Of a DNA stretch of 46,737 nucleotides, positions 31,783-41,343 are shown one piece after another (position 1 is the stretch's first letter; the number at the start of each line of letters is the position of its first letter). The position numbers and the translations under genes were made by a program. The DNA lies in IMG/VR virus record IMGVR_UViG_3300013772_000018, positions 1-46,737 of that record. One strand, 5' to 3'. The DNA comes from a virus. Below the pieces are notes generated by a model. That model saw only the letters and a list, made by a program, of their open reading frames with translations. It searched no databases and was not told the DNA's origin.

Positions 31783-32873
31783 AACCAATAGTAAAAAAGT
31801 TAGTAGAAGATGGTAATATAGTTTATAGTTTCAGTAAATTAAATACATTTAAGCAATGCGAATATGGGTTTTATAATACATATGTGTTGAAAAACAGAGG
31901 AATAGATAATATTTATAGTATTTGTGGAAGTAATATACACAACGACCTAGAAATGATATATAATGGTAAAGAGGTCAACCTAACTAAATCATTAAAAACT
32001 ACCCTTTCAGAACTAGATATGCTAGGTGTTACCTTCATGAATGATAAAATCAGGAATTCTTGGGTAGCTGATATGAAACATTTTAGTAAGAATTTTAAAG
32101 CAGAGAAGGGGGAATTTGTTACTGAGGAAGGATTTATATTTGAAATAATGCCAGGAGTTTTTATCCAAGGATATATTGATATGGTTGAGAAACATGAAGA
32201 TAATCATATTGATATCATAGATTTTAAAACAAGTAGTAAGTTTGACAAAAAGAAGTTAGTTGGAGCAGGGAGACAGTTGGTACTATATGGAATTGCAAAA
32301 CAAGACAAATATATAGTTGATAAGATTGCATGGCATATGCTCAAATACTTAAACATCTGTTGGGAAATGAAGAATGGAACGATCCATAAAAAGATGGTTA
32401 ATAGGGGTAAATGGGTTAAAGAAATAGGAACTGATAAACAGGCTAAAGTAAAAGGGACTAATACATATAAAACCACTAAGAGTATGCTAAAGAGGGAATT
32501 AGAAGGATTAGGTATTAAGGAATTTGAAATTGATCTACTACTTACAGAGTCAGTAAAGAAAAATAATTTATTAAACTTACCAAAGGAGATTCAAGATAAG
32601 TATTGGTTGGAAGATTGTATTTTAGAGTATGAATTTAGTGAAGAGACAAAAAAAGAGTTTATGGATTTTGTAAAGGATACACATGAGAAAATTCTTAGTA
32701 AAGATTCTACAAATGAAGCAGACTGGAAACCTATGAATATTGATGGTGATAGCTTTTTCTGCTCTTACTTGTGCGGACATCGGAAAACCTGTAAGTATTT
32801 GCATGAATACTATGAGAAGTTAAAATTAGGCACAACAAAAAAAGATGATGAATGGGAAGACTTATTTAGTTAA
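31767..32873 (+). CDS. Cas4/RecB-like PD-(D/E)XK nuclease with Fe-S cysteines
   Basis: 368 residues; TTG start, overlapping the primase. Marks: YSFSKLNTFKQCEYGFYNTY (N-terminal Cys), FIQGYIDMVEKH, IDIIDFKTSSKFDKKKL (catalytic D-x-K) and GAGRQLVLYGIA, then CSYLCGHRKTC. One N-terminal plus three C-terminal Cys is the 4Fe-4S pattern of Cas4 and AddB nucleases. In phages such enzymes process ends during replication and recombination; there is no CRISPR array here. The C-terminus DDEWEDLFS resembles that of the SSB-like protein at 26465 and may be a docking tail. Confidence 0.82.
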   Translation: MARELEPIVKKLVEDGNIVYSFSKLNTFKQCEYGFYNTYVLKNRGIDNIYSICGSNIHNDLEMIYNGKEVNLTKSLKTTLSELDMLGVTFMNDKIRNSWVADMKHFSKNFKAEKGEFVTEEGFIFEIMPGVFIQGYIDMVEKHEDNHIDIIDFKTSSKFDKKKLVGAGRQLVLYGIAKQDKYIVDKIAWHMLKYLNICWEMKNGTIHKKMVNRGKWVKEIGTDKQAKVKGTNTYKTTKSMLKRELEGLGIKEFEIDLLLTESVKKNNLLNLPKEIQDKYWLEDCILEYEFSEETKKEFMDFVKDTHEKILSKDSTNEADWKPMNIDGDSFFCSYLCGHRKTCKYLHEYYEKLKLGTTKKDDEWEDLFS

Positions 32874-32887
32874 GGGGAGGATAATAA

Positions 32888-35800
32888 ATGAGATTATTTG
32901 AAAATTACCATAAGCACACATCTGATAGTAATATTTTCACTGCGGATAGTGCTATGGTAATTGAGGATTATGCTAAAAGAGCAGTTGAATTAGGTCATAC
33001 TATTTTATCTTCATGTGAACATGGGTTTCAAGGTAGGTATTATGAGGTTTATGAGATGGCAAAAAAATATAACCTTAAATTCATCTTTGGGGCTGAAGCA
33101 TATTGGGTTAAAGATAGATTTGAGAAGGATAGAACCAATAGTCATATTTGTATTTATGCTCGTTCAGAGATTGGAAGAAAAGCTATAAATCGTATTTTAT
33201 CAGAAGCAAACATTGATGGATACTACTATAAACCAAGAGTAGATATTGAATTATTATTGTCATTACCACCAAAGGAAGTATTTTTGACATCTGCTTGTCT
33301 AGCTTTTTGGAAATATGAAGATATTGAGGATATTGTACTTAAATTACATAATCATTTTGGAAAAAATTTTATGCTAGAATTACAATATCATGATACAGAC
33401 ATTCAACGTGATATCAATAAAAGAATAATTAATTTAGGTCTAAGCACCATTATGGGTTGTGACAGCCATTACATATACCCAGAGCAAGCACAGGGCAGAG
33501 ATGACGTTCTAGAGGCAAGAGGGATAAGATATGAAGGAGAGGAAGGATGGTTTTTAGACTATCCAGATGGAGATACAGCATATCAAAGATTTGTAGATCA
33601 AGGTGTTTTAAATGATGAACAAATAATGAGAGCAATGAACAATACAAAGATTTTTTGTGATTTTGAAGATATAGAATTTGATAAGGATATTAAGCTACCA
33701 TCTTTATATCCTAATCTATCTCAAGATGAAAGGAATAAAATTTATACAACATTATTAACTAAACAATGGAAAGAATTTAGTAAAGATATAGATAAGAGCA
33801 AGCATAAATCATATCTTCAAGAAATTCAAAAGGAGATTAATATTGTTAGGAATACAGGCATGGCAGATTACTTTTTAATGGATTATGAAATTGTGAAACA
33901 AGCGATTGCAGACGGAGGGATTATTACAAATAGTGGTCGTGGGTCAGGTGTGTCCTTCATTACTAATACATTACTAGGTTTTAGTAAAGTTGATAGGGTT
34001 TCATCTCCTGTAAAACTATACCCTGAGAGATTTATGAGTGAAACAAGAATATTACAAACTAAAAGTTTACCAGATTTAGACTTAAACTGTGGCACTCCAG
34101 AGATATTTGTTCAGGCCCAAGATAAGATCCTTGGAGAAGGTCATGCTTATCCTATGATTGCTTATGGAAAGTTCAAAATTAAATCGGCTTTTAAGTTATA
34201 TGCAAAATCACAGAGTATGCCTTTTGATGTAGCTAATGAAATAACTGGTCAAATTGAGAAGTATGAGAAAGATTTAAAATATGCAGATGATGATGACAGA
34301 GATTTAATTAATGTTTATGATTATGTGGATGAAAAACATCATGCAATCCTTAAAGGATCAGAAAAATACATGGGCATTATCGCTTCTAAATCTGCACATC
34401 CATGCGGATATTTGTTATATCAAGGCAATATAAAGGAAGATATAGGTCTAATTAAGTGTAAGAGTGAGTCTACGAAGAAAGAAGTAGTCACAACAGTAAT
34501 TGATGGGGGTGTAGCAGAGAAATATAAGTTCTTAAAGAATGACTTGCTTAAAGTTGATGTTGTTCTTTTAATTGATAAAATTTATAAAAGAATTGGTATT
34601 ACTCCCCACACAGTAAATGAGTTATTATCAATAATTAAACATGATACTAAAACATGGGATATGTATGCTAAAGGGTTAACTATTGGTATTAATCAAGTAG
34701 AAAAATCATCCACCACACAAAAAGCAATGAAATATAAACCTAAAAATATTTCAGAACTTACCGCATTCATTGCAGCCATTAGACCAGGATTTAAATCTAT
34801 GTATCATACGTTTGAGACAAGAAAACCATTTAATTATGATACACCAAGTTTTGATAAACTAATTCAAACTGAGGAAATGCCATTCTCATTTGTGTTATAT
34901 CAAGAACAGACTATGGCAGCACTAGGATATGCAGGATTTCCAATGGATGAGAGCTATGGTATCTTGAAAGCTATCAGTAAGAAAAAAGCAGAGATCATTA
35001 TGCCTTTAAAAGAGAGATTCTTAGATGGGTTTAGTAGTAAACTAGTGTTAGAAGAAAGTATTTCAAAAGACTTAGCATTAGAAAAAAGTGAAAACATTTG
35101 GACGATTATTGCTGATTCTGTTAACTATAGTTTTAATGCTTCACATGCACTTTCTTATGCAATTGACTCAGCATATTGTGCATATTTGAAATCTCATTAT
35201 CCTTATGAGTTCTATGAAGTAATGCTACAATCTTATTCAGATAAAGGGAATAAAGATAAGGTGGCATTGTTCAAAAAAGAAATGGTAGAAGGATTTGGAA
35301 TTAAGGAAGGAGAATATAAATTTGGTCTTGATAATACTAAATTCTTAGCTGATAAAGAGAATCAGACTATTTATCCAGAGATGCTATCCATTAAGTTTTT
35401 AAATAAGGAAATGGCCCATACTCTACTTAAACTATCAAAGAAAAAATATAATACCTTTTATGAATTATTACGAGATATCAAGTCTACTAAGGTAAATTCA
35501 AGACAATTAGCTATTCTAATCAAATTGGATTATTTCAGAGATTACGCTAATATCAAGAAGATACAAGTATTTAATGATTACTTTGATTTATTGGGGGGGT
35601 CAAAACAAATCTCGAAGGAAAAGGCTATTGATACCAAGTTGCCATTAGAGTTGATTGAGAAATATTCAAGGTCAACAGATAAGACATATGTTGAATTAGA
35701 CGTTGATAATATTCTATTGGGATTATGGGACGCGACACCTGATGAATCATTAAATATCAGAGATCAAGTACAAAATGAGGTTGAATTATTAGGATATGTA

Positions 35801-36100
35801 AAAACTACAAACTCAAAGATACCTACAGACTATGGAGTAGTAATTGATTTAAATACTAAATATTCCCCAATAGCTACAATTTATCGAGTTCATGATGGAA
35901 GTATTGAAGTTATAAAAACTGATAAGAGAAAACATAATAAAAATCCTTTTCAACAATTCGATATGATCAAAACTATTACCAAAGAACCTAGAAATAAAAA
36001 GAAGTATATGGGTAAGGATGATAATGGTAAGGGGATCTATGAAAATCTGGAAGAACAGGAATGGATATTAACCCAATGGACGATAGTAACCTTTGATTAA
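32888..36100 (+). CDS. DNA polymerase III alpha subunit (DnaE-like)
   Basis: 1070 residues, close to bacterial DnaE. N-terminal PHP domain: FENYHKHTSDSNIF, SSCEHGFQGR, FIFGAEAYWVKD, MGCDSHYIYPE. Polymerase palm: GRGSGVSFITNTLLG, then LPDLDLNC with two catalytic Asp, and FLKNDLLKVDVV with the third Asp region; fingers: LYQEQTMAALGYAGFPMDES. C-terminal part includes an OB-like domain. AAGGGGAGG precedes ATG 32888. Final gene of the replication operon; supplies the phage's own fork polymerase. Confidence 0.93.
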   Translation: MRLFENYHKHTSDSNIFTADSAMVIEDYAKRAVELGHTILSSCEHGFQGRYYEVYEMAKKYNLKFIFGAEAYWVKDRFEKDRTNSHICIYARSEIGRKAINRILSEANIDGYYYKPRVDIELLLSLPPKEVFLTSACLAFWKYEDIEDIVLKLHNHFGKNFMLELQYHDTDIQRDINKRIINLGLSTIMGCDSHYIYPEQAQGRDDVLEARGIRYEGEEGWFLDYPDGDTAYQRFVDQGVLNDEQIMRAMNNTKIFCDFEDIEFDKDIKLPSLYPNLSQDERNKIYTTLLTKQWKEFSKDIDKSKHKSYLQEIQKEINIVRNTGMADYFLMDYEIVKQAIADGGIITNSGRGSGVSFITNTLLGFSKVDRVSSPVKLYPERFMSETRILQTKSLPDLDLNCGTPEIFVQAQDKILGEGHAYPMIAYGKFKIKSAFKLYAKSQSMPFDVANEITGQIEKYEKDLKYADDDDRDLINVYDYVDEKHHAILKGSEKYMGIIASKSAHPCGYLLYQGNIKEDIGLIKCKSESTKKEVVTTVIDGGVAEKYKFLKNDLLKVDVVLLIDKIYKRIGITPHTVNELLSIIKHDTKTWDMYAKGLTIGINQVEKSSTTQKAMKYKPKNISELTAFIAAIRPGFKSMYHTFETRKPFNYDTPSFDKLIQTEEMPFSFVLYQEQTMAALGYAGFPMDESYGILKAISKKKAEIIMPLKERFLDGFSSKLVLEESISKDLALEKSENIWTIIADSVNYSFNASHALSYAIDSAYCAYLKSHYPYEFYEVMLQSYSDKGNKDKVALFKKEMVEGFGIKEGEYKFGLDNTKFLADKENQTIYPEMLSIKFLNKEMAHTLLKLSKKKYNTFYELLRDIKSTKVNSRQLAILIKLDYFRDYANIKKIQVFNDYFDLLGGSKQISKEKAIDTKLPLELIEKYSRSTDKTYVELDVDNILLGLWDATPDESLNIRDQVQNEVELLGYVKTTNSKIPTDYGVVIDLNTKYSPIATIYRVHDGSIEVIKTDKRKHNKNPFQQFDMIKTITKEPRNKKKYMGKDDNGKGIYENLEEQEWILTQWTIVTFD

Positions 36101-36119
36101 CAAATAATATATAATTTAG

Positions 36120-36148
36120 TTGACTTATAATACCCAACATGGTACAAT
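36120..36148 (+). promoter_or_regulatory. Extended -10 promoter for the nucleotide-metabolism genes
   Basis: TTGACT (36120-36125), 17 bases, TGG-TACAAT (-10 36143-36148). AATATATAATTTAG lies just before the -35. The 170-base leader holds an inverted copy of the AACCCTTGCTATAAG repeat (about 36252-36266) and a possible 33-codon GTG ORF (36211-36312, weakly supported). Confidence 0.72.
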
Positions 36149-36317
36149 AATATACAGGAAGTAATTCAGCACCAAAACAAAATTCTGAGTGAAAAGAAGG
36201 CGAAAATCATGTGAATTTATATAATTCCAAAATATCCCACCTCTGTAAGTGGCTTATAGCAAGGGTTTCAAAAACACAAAACCCCATAAAAAACAAATTT
36301 TATAGGAGGTGATCAAT

Positions 36318-36473
36318 ATGCAATGTAAATACTGCCTTGAAGAAATGGAATTAGAATCTACAGAAGGTATGAGCACTAATGAAATAAGTTTATATTCTTG
36401 CATCATGTGTGAATCAGAAGTGACTATTCATGAAAATGGTGAAGAAGATACATGGATTCAAAGTGGAAAATAA
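36318..36473 (+). CDS. Small zinc-ribbon protein (51 aa)
   Basis: TAGGAGGTGA (36303-36312), ATG 36318. Pairs CKYCLEEM and CIMCESEV form a zinc ribbon. The next gene follows by 14 bases. Unknown role. Confidence 0.6.
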   Translation: MQCKYCLEEMELESTEGMSTNEISLYSCIMCESEVTIHENGEEDTWIQSGK

Positions 36474-36487
36474 GGAGGTGACTAAAG

Positions 36488-36934
36488 ATGTTTCAATTTT
36501 TTCGTAATACAAAGAGAGGTATTATAAATCTAATCAAATGGTTTCCTGCAATCTGGAATGATAGAAATTGGGATCATTACTATATTTACTCAATATGGTA
36601 TAAAAAATTTGACAATATGGAGAAATTCTTTAATAGTGATAAAGCGTGGACAGCTAAATCAGAAGGTATTGCTGGACAAATTCATGAAGTTAAATTGCTA
36701 TGTGAAAAACTAATGAAAGATGATTATTTAGAAGAAGCATTGAAACCATATGAAGAAAAATATGGAGATGTAGAGTTATTTAAAATTATTGATAATGAAT
36801 TAGAATATAATGTCGATGAAGAAACTGTTTCAGCACATTGGGAATGTTGTAAATTAGCTGATAAGAATAGGGAAGATGATAAAAATAGGATGTTTGATTT
36901 GTTAAAGTTAAATATTGAAAATTTCTGGGATTAG
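36488..36934 (+). CDS. Hypothetical phage protein (148 aa)
   Basis: AAGGAGGTGA (36473-36482), ATG 36488. The N-terminal IIKLIKW-like helix is followed by NDRNWDHYYIYSIWYKKFDN, a Trp/Tyr-rich block seen in other phage proteins of unknown function, and a helical acidic C-terminus. Confidence 0.55.
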   Translation: MFQFFRNTKRGIINLIKWFPAIWNDRNWDHYYIYSIWYKKFDNMEKFFNSDKAWTAKSEGIAGQIHEVKLLCEKLMKDDYLEEALKPYEEKYGDVELFKIIDNELEYNVDEETVSAHWECCKLADKNREDDKNRMFDLLKLNIENFWD

Positions 36935-36949
36935 GAGGATATAAATAAA

Positions 36950-37144
36950 TTGTCTGATTTAACTCAATGCCAATCAATAAAATGTATTAAAAGAAACCAA
37001 TGCTATAGAGTATTAGCAACTCCTAGTGATCCACAAACTTATGCTTTATTTGAACAAGTATGCACAGAGTTAAACGATTATAAGTATTTTTGGCAGGCTA
37101 GAAAAGAGTTTATTAAGGAAGAAGTTATTAAGGATAATAAATAA
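36950..37144 (+). CDS. Hypothetical protein (64 aa)
   Basis: TTAGGAGGA (36932-36940) before TTG 36950. CQSIKCIKRNQCYRVLATPS carries three Cys; helical end (FWQARKEFIKEEVIKD). Just upstream of the ribonucleotide reductase gene; unknown function. Confidence 0.5.
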   Translation: MSDLTQCQSIKCIKRNQCYRVLATPSDPQTYALFEQVCTELNDYKYFWQARKEFIKEEVIKDNK

Positions 37145-37166
37145 TAATATTGGAGGATACATAAAT

Positions 37167-40100
37167 TTGAAAATAGAACAATGGCTTACAGAACAATTAG
37201 GAAAAGATATTTGGGATAATAAATACCGATTCAAAACAGAATCATTTGATGAATGGGTAGATAGAGTATCAGCAGGAAATGAAGAAACAAAACGATTAAT
37301 CTATGAAAAGAAGTTTCTCTTTGGTGGGAGGACATTATCTAATAGAAAAACAGGTAAAAATGCAAGTTATAGTAACTGTTATTCAAGTGGGTATGCTCCA
37401 GATTCTCTACTAGGAATTATGGAACTTAATACTAATCTTGCTATGACATATAAATCTCAAGGTGGTCAAGGATTATCATTATCTAAGATCAGACCAAAAG
37501 GCACAGATATTAATGGACAATTTGAATCTGATGGGATCTTGCCTTTCATGAGGATATTTAATATTACTACAGAGAGTGTTAGTCAAGGTGGTAGTAGAAA
37601 AGGTGCATTATTAATGTCTCTTGCTTGTGACCATAAAGAAATTAATGAGTTTATTAGTATCAAGACTAAAGATAACTCAATCAATAAAGCAAATCTTTCA
37701 GTAGAATTTGATGATGAGTTCATGTTAGCTGTAAAGAAATTCTATGAAACAGGTGAAAAAACAGTCCTTGATATCACAAAAAAATATGAAGGTAAATCTA
37801 TTACATATAAAATAACTCCAATTGACATATATAAGAACTTTGCAAATAGTTCATATAACTGGGCTGAACCTGGGGCAATCATGACTAATAGATTCAGAAA
37901 TTATAATCTAATGGAGTTTATTGTCGAATATGAGATTGTAACAGGCAACCCTTGCTTCACAGGAGATATGGAATTGCTAACAAAGGAAGGTTATAAAACA
38001 CTCTCAGAATTAGAAGATAAAGAAGTACAAATTATTAATCCTGATGGCAACACATCAGAAGGAAAAGTTTGGTGTAGTGGAGAGAAAGATATTATTCAAC
38101 TTACTTTAAGTAACAAGAAGAGGATAAAATGCACTCCAGACCATGTATTCATGTTAAATAATAATAATGAGTCACAGGCTAAAGATACTCTAAAACAAAG
38201 ATTAACCTCTTATTACGGAGAAACTAATTTATCAGAAGATATTTTTGTACAATTAGGGTTCATCCAAGGAGATGGATGTGTTGGCAGAATTAACTCAGAA
38301 CATCATCTAGGATTAGAAGTCAATATTGGAGATAAGGATGATGAGATTTTAGACTTGTTTGAAGTATCTAAGGTTGAAGGGAAACGTGCTTATTACATAA
38401 ATGGCTATAATGATCTATTGGTACAGTATGGGTTTGATGGTAGCGTATTACCAGAACGAGTATTCCCTATTACCTATACATCTTGGATGAAGTTTCAAAG
38501 AGCAAATTTCTTAAAAGGATGTTATTCGGCAAATGGTTGTGTGATTAAAACTCACAGAGTATCATACAAAACTACTTCAAAAGTATTCTCATTGCAGTTA
38601 AAGAAAGCATTAGAAGAATTTGGGATCACGGCATATATTACTACTAATAAACCAACAATGGTTAAGTTTTCAAATGGAGACTACCTATGCAAAGAAAGTT
38701 ATGATGTTAACATTAGTAGATTAACTGATATAATTACATTTTATCAATCCATAGGGTTTATGCAACAATACAAAATCCATGATTTAGTTGATTTAATTAA
38801 AATTAAGAGTCCAAAAGTGACATCTATTAAAAAACTTCCAAAAGAAAAAGTATATGATTTCTCTGAGCCATTAACCCATTGGGGAGTAGTAGAAGGAGTA
38901 GTCGTACATAATTGTGGGGAACAACCTCTTCCAAAGGATGGTGCATGTAATTTAGGTTCAATGAATTTTTCTGCCTATGTTGTGAACCCATATACTAAAG
39001 AATCATACTTTGATGATGATGCATTTTCAGAAGATGTTAGAGTAGCTATTGAATCATTAGATAATGTCCTAGACGAAGGAAAACTTCTTCATGCATTAGA
39101 AAGTCAAAGACAAATGGCAAATGATTATAGGAATGTTGGATTAGGCATTATGGGTCTTGGGGATATGTTTATTAAACTAGGTATGAAATATGGTAGCGAA
39201 GAATCAAAACGAATTCTTGATGTTATTATGTTTGAAATGTTTAGAAGTGCAGTTTGGAAGAGTGCAGAATTAGCAATAGAAAAAGGATGTTTTCCTAAAT
39301 ACTCAGAAAAAGTATTTGACTCTACTATTATTAAAGATCATTTTGACGAAGAAGAAATTGATACACTTAGAAAAATGGGTCTAAGAAACTGTTCACTTCT
39401 AAGTATTGCACCTTCTGGTTCTATTGGGACAATGTTGGATATTACAACTGGAATTGAACCTTGTTTTTCACTCTCATATCAGAGAAAAACAGAATCATTA
39501 CATAAAGATAAAGAAGTATCTTATACCGTTTTTATGAGTAGTGCAAAAGAGTATATGGAATTATACAACACAGAAATACTACCAGATTACTTTGTAACAT
39601 CAAATGAAATTCCTTGGAAAGACAGAATTGATATTCAAGCTATTGCACAAAATCATGTAGATACAGCAATTTCTTCTACAGTAAATCTTCCAGAGAGTGC
39701 GACACTTGAAGAAGTTGAACAATTGTATTTATATGCTTGGGAGAAAGGATTAAAGGGAGTAACTATTTTTAGGGATAATTGTGCAAGACTTGGTATATTG
39801 ACTAAACCAACAGTAGAAAAGAAAGCTATTGAAACAGTATTAGATCGTGGGTTTGTGACTAAAGCACCATCAGAAGCAGAAGGTAAGACATATAAATTTG
39901 TTAGTGGTTGTGGTAATGCATATGTTGGAGTGACATGGGATGAAACAGGTAAGATTAATCAAACATTTACTAACAAAGGAAGTAGTGGTACCTGTAGAAG
40001 TAATCAAGAGGCTGTATCAAGATTAGTATCATTAGCATTGCGTGGCGGTATTCCAATTGAGAAGATTATTGATCAATTAGAAAGTGTAGATATTTGTCCA

Positions 40101-40361
40101 TCATACATAAGTGCTAGAGCTAAAGGAAAACCAGTTAGCAAAGGAGTTAGTTGCCCTCATGCTATTGCTAATATTCTTAAACAAGCAATTAAAGATGTTG
40201 GTGTTAAATTTGAGAATGTTGATAAGATTTTGCAAACTAAAACAGTTGTGGTAGAAGAAGTTGCTGATAATTCAAGATTATGTCCCGAATGCAAAGAGTC
40301 TTTAATTAATGAAGGTGGTTGCATTCAATGCAAATCATGCGGATATTCTAAGTGTAACTAA
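37167..40361 (+). CDS. nrdJ: Adenosylcobalamin-dependent (class II) ribonucleotide reductase with intein
   Basis: Makes deoxyribonucleotides for phage DNA synthesis. 1064 residues, 744 without the intein (263-582), normal for NrdJ. Marks: FGGRTLSNRKTG, SNCYSSGYAPDSLLGIMELN, GGQGLSLSKIRPKGTD, GGSRKGALLMSL; the split active-site motif N261-P262 / C583-GEQPLPKDGACNLG; SIAPSGSIGTMLD; and the C-terminal zinc ribbon CPECKE...CKSCGYSKC. TTG 37167 with GGAGGA before it. SPbeta itself carries a class I NrdEF, so the enzyme class differs; the host must supply B12. Splicing is needed for activity because the catalytic Cys follows the intein. Confidence 0.93.
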   Translation: MKIEQWLTEQLGKDIWDNKYRFKTESFDEWVDRVSAGNEETKRLIYEKKFLFGGRTLSNRKTGKNASYSNCYSSGYAPDSLLGIMELNTNLAMTYKSQGGQGLSLSKIRPKGTDINGQFESDGILPFMRIFNITTESVSQGGSRKGALLMSLACDHKEINEFISIKTKDNSINKANLSVEFDDEFMLAVKKFYETGEKTVLDITKKYEGKSITYKITPIDIYKNFANSSYNWAEPGAIMTNRFRNYNLMEFIVEYEIVTGNPCFTGDMELLTKEGYKTLSELEDKEVQIINPDGNTSEGKVWCSGEKDIIQLTLSNKKRIKCTPDHVFMLNNNNESQAKDTLKQRLTSYYGETNLSEDIFVQLGFIQGDGCVGRINSEHHLGLEVNIGDKDDEILDLFEVSKVEGKRAYYINGYNDLLVQYGFDGSVLPERVFPITYTSWMKFQRANFLKGCYSANGCVIKTHRVSYKTTSKVFSLQLKKALEEFGITAYITTNKPTMVKFSNGDYLCKESYDVNISRLTDIITFYQSIGFMQQYKIHDLVDLIKIKSPKVTSIKKLPKEKVYDFSEPLTHWGVVEGVVVHNCGEQPLPKDGACNLGSMNFSAYVVNPYTKESYFDDDAFSEDVRVAIESLDNVLDEGKLLHALESQRQMANDYRNVGLGIMGLGDMFIKLGMKYGSEESKRILDVIMFEMFRSAVWKSAELAIEKGCFPKYSEKVFDSTIIKDHFDEEEIDTLRKMGLRNCSLLSIAPSGSIGTMLDITTGIEPCFSLSYQRKTESLHKDKEVSYTVFMSSAKEYMELYNTEILPDYFVTSNEIPWKDRIDIQAIAQNHVDTAISSTVNLPESATLEEVEQLYLYAWEKGLKGVTIFRDNCARLGILTKPTVEKKAIETVLDRGFVTKAPSEAEGKTYKFVSGCGNAYVGVTWDETGKINQTFTNKGSSGTCRSNQEAVSRLVSLALRGGIPIEKIIDQLESVDICPSYISARAKGKPVSKGVSCPHAIANILKQAIKDVGVKFENVDKILQTKTVVVEEVADNSRLCPECKESLINEGGCIQCKSCGYSKCN
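37953..38912 (+). mobile_element. Intein with LAGLIDADG endonuclease inside NrdJ
   Basis: 320 residues in frame. N-terminal splice block CFTGDMELLTKEGYKTLSEL (Cys1), block B-like region DHVFMLNNNN, LAGLIDADG-type motifs LGFIQGDGCVG (near NrdJ residue 361) and FLKGCYSANGCV (near 448), C-terminal block WGVVEGVVVHN (His-Asn) followed by Cys+1. The insertion falls precisely before the thiyl-radical cysteine in NP/CGEQ. Second motif has Asn instead of an acidic residue, so endonuclease activity may be lost. Confidence 0.93.
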
Positions 40362-40390
40362 TAAATAAAATGATGTGAGGTAATGTATAA

Positions 40391-40879
40391 ATGGAAACTA
40401 TCTATTTTGCTAAAGTAAATCCTAGTGTAATTATTCCATCAAAGAATGTTGAGAATGCAGGGTATGATGTATATGCTAACTTTGAGGAAGATTATATTGA
40501 AATTCAACCACATTCAACAATGATGATTCCTACTGGGATTGCAAGTGCATGTTCTCCTGATTTTTACTTTCAATTACAAGAGAGAGGTAGTACAGGGACA
40601 AAAGGAATCGCTCAAAGATGTGGAGTAATTGACTCTGGTTATCGCAATGAATGGTTTGTTCCTTTAACAAATACAACAAATAAAAGATTATTTATTTATA
40701 AGGAAACATTTCATTTTTTCAAAAATGATAATATAATCCTTTATCCATATGCTAAAGCAATTGCTCAGGTAGTATTACTTCCAGTTCCTAAAACAGAAGT
40801 TATTGAAAAAAGTTATGAGGAATTGAAGCTAATTACATCAGAAAGAGGAATGAATTGTCTTGGTAGCACCAACAAATAA
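40391..40879 (+). CDS. dut: dUTPase
   Basis: Hydrolyses dUTP to dUMP and pyrophosphate, keeping uracil out of DNA. Trimeric-family motifs: NAGYDVYANF (1), ERGSTGTKGIA (2), GVIDSGYRNEWFVPLTN (3), YAKAIAQVVLLPVP (4) and an altered motif 5, SERGMNCLGSTNK, where the usual GGFGSTG is changed. 162 residues, normal length. SPbeta has its own dUTPase gene (yosS) close to its reductase genes, as here. Confidence 0.88.
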   Translation: METIYFAKVNPSVIIPSKNVENAGYDVYANFEEDYIEIQPHSTMMIPTGIASACSPDFYFQLQERGSTGTKGIAQRCGVIDSGYRNEWFVPLTNTTNKRLFIYKETFHFFKNDNIILYPYAKAIAQVVLLPVPKTEVIEKSYEELKLITSERGMNCLGSTNK

Positions 40880-40915
40880 AACGAAAATTTTAAGGGAAAG
40901 GAAGGATGTTAAATA

Positions 40916-41245
40916 ATGAAAAGTGGTCAAGATATGTTTAAAGAAATGCTCATTAATGCAAGCAAGTACACAAGAAGTACAGGTAATTTAATCGGAGAAT
41001 CCATGAAAAGTATTGTGAGAGTAGATAAACTAGAAACTAAATCATCAGATAACCCACTCAAAGTAAAATATAAGAATTGGAAAGGTGAAGTTGGAGTCAG
41101 AACAATTATCCCTGCAAGTGTGTGGTATGGACATACAGAATATCACAAAACAGATCAATGGTTAATGGATGTTTGGGACGTAGGTAAAAATGATTTAAGA
41201 ACTTATGCAATGTTAGATATTATGGAATTTATTAAGGTTGTATAA
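40916..41245 (+). CDS. WYL-like small protein (109 aa)
   Basis: GGAAAGGAAGG (40896-40906), ATG 40916. Residues 47-105 (KVKYKNWKGEVGVRTIIPAS, VWYGHTEYHKTDQWLMDVWD) resemble the stand-alone WYL-like modules of phage proteins with the pattern 'Y.NWkGE...R.I.P...yG...yH...QW'. Ligand unknown. Confidence 0.6.
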   Translation: MKSGQDMFKEMLINASKYTRSTGNLIGESMKSIVRVDKLETKSSDNPLKVKYKNWKGEVGVRTIIPASVWYGHTEYHKTDQWLMDVWDVGKNDLRTYAMLDIMEFIKVV

Positions 41246-41343
41246 AATAGTACCTCCTGTATGCTTCCATTTACTCGCTCATGCTACGTTTTTCAACTAC
41301 ATAAAACCAATGAAAACTTTATTTCAAGGGAAGGAGGACAATT

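Noticed and set aside
31767-32873. CRISPR association of the Cas4-like nuclease
   Set aside because: No repeat-spacer array or other cas genes are present; such nucleases are normal in phage replication clusters.
36211-36312. 33-codon GTG ORF in the leader of the nucleotide operon
   Set aside because: It runs over the inverted AACCCTTGCTATAAG repeat and into the next ribosome site; coding support is too weak to list as a gene.
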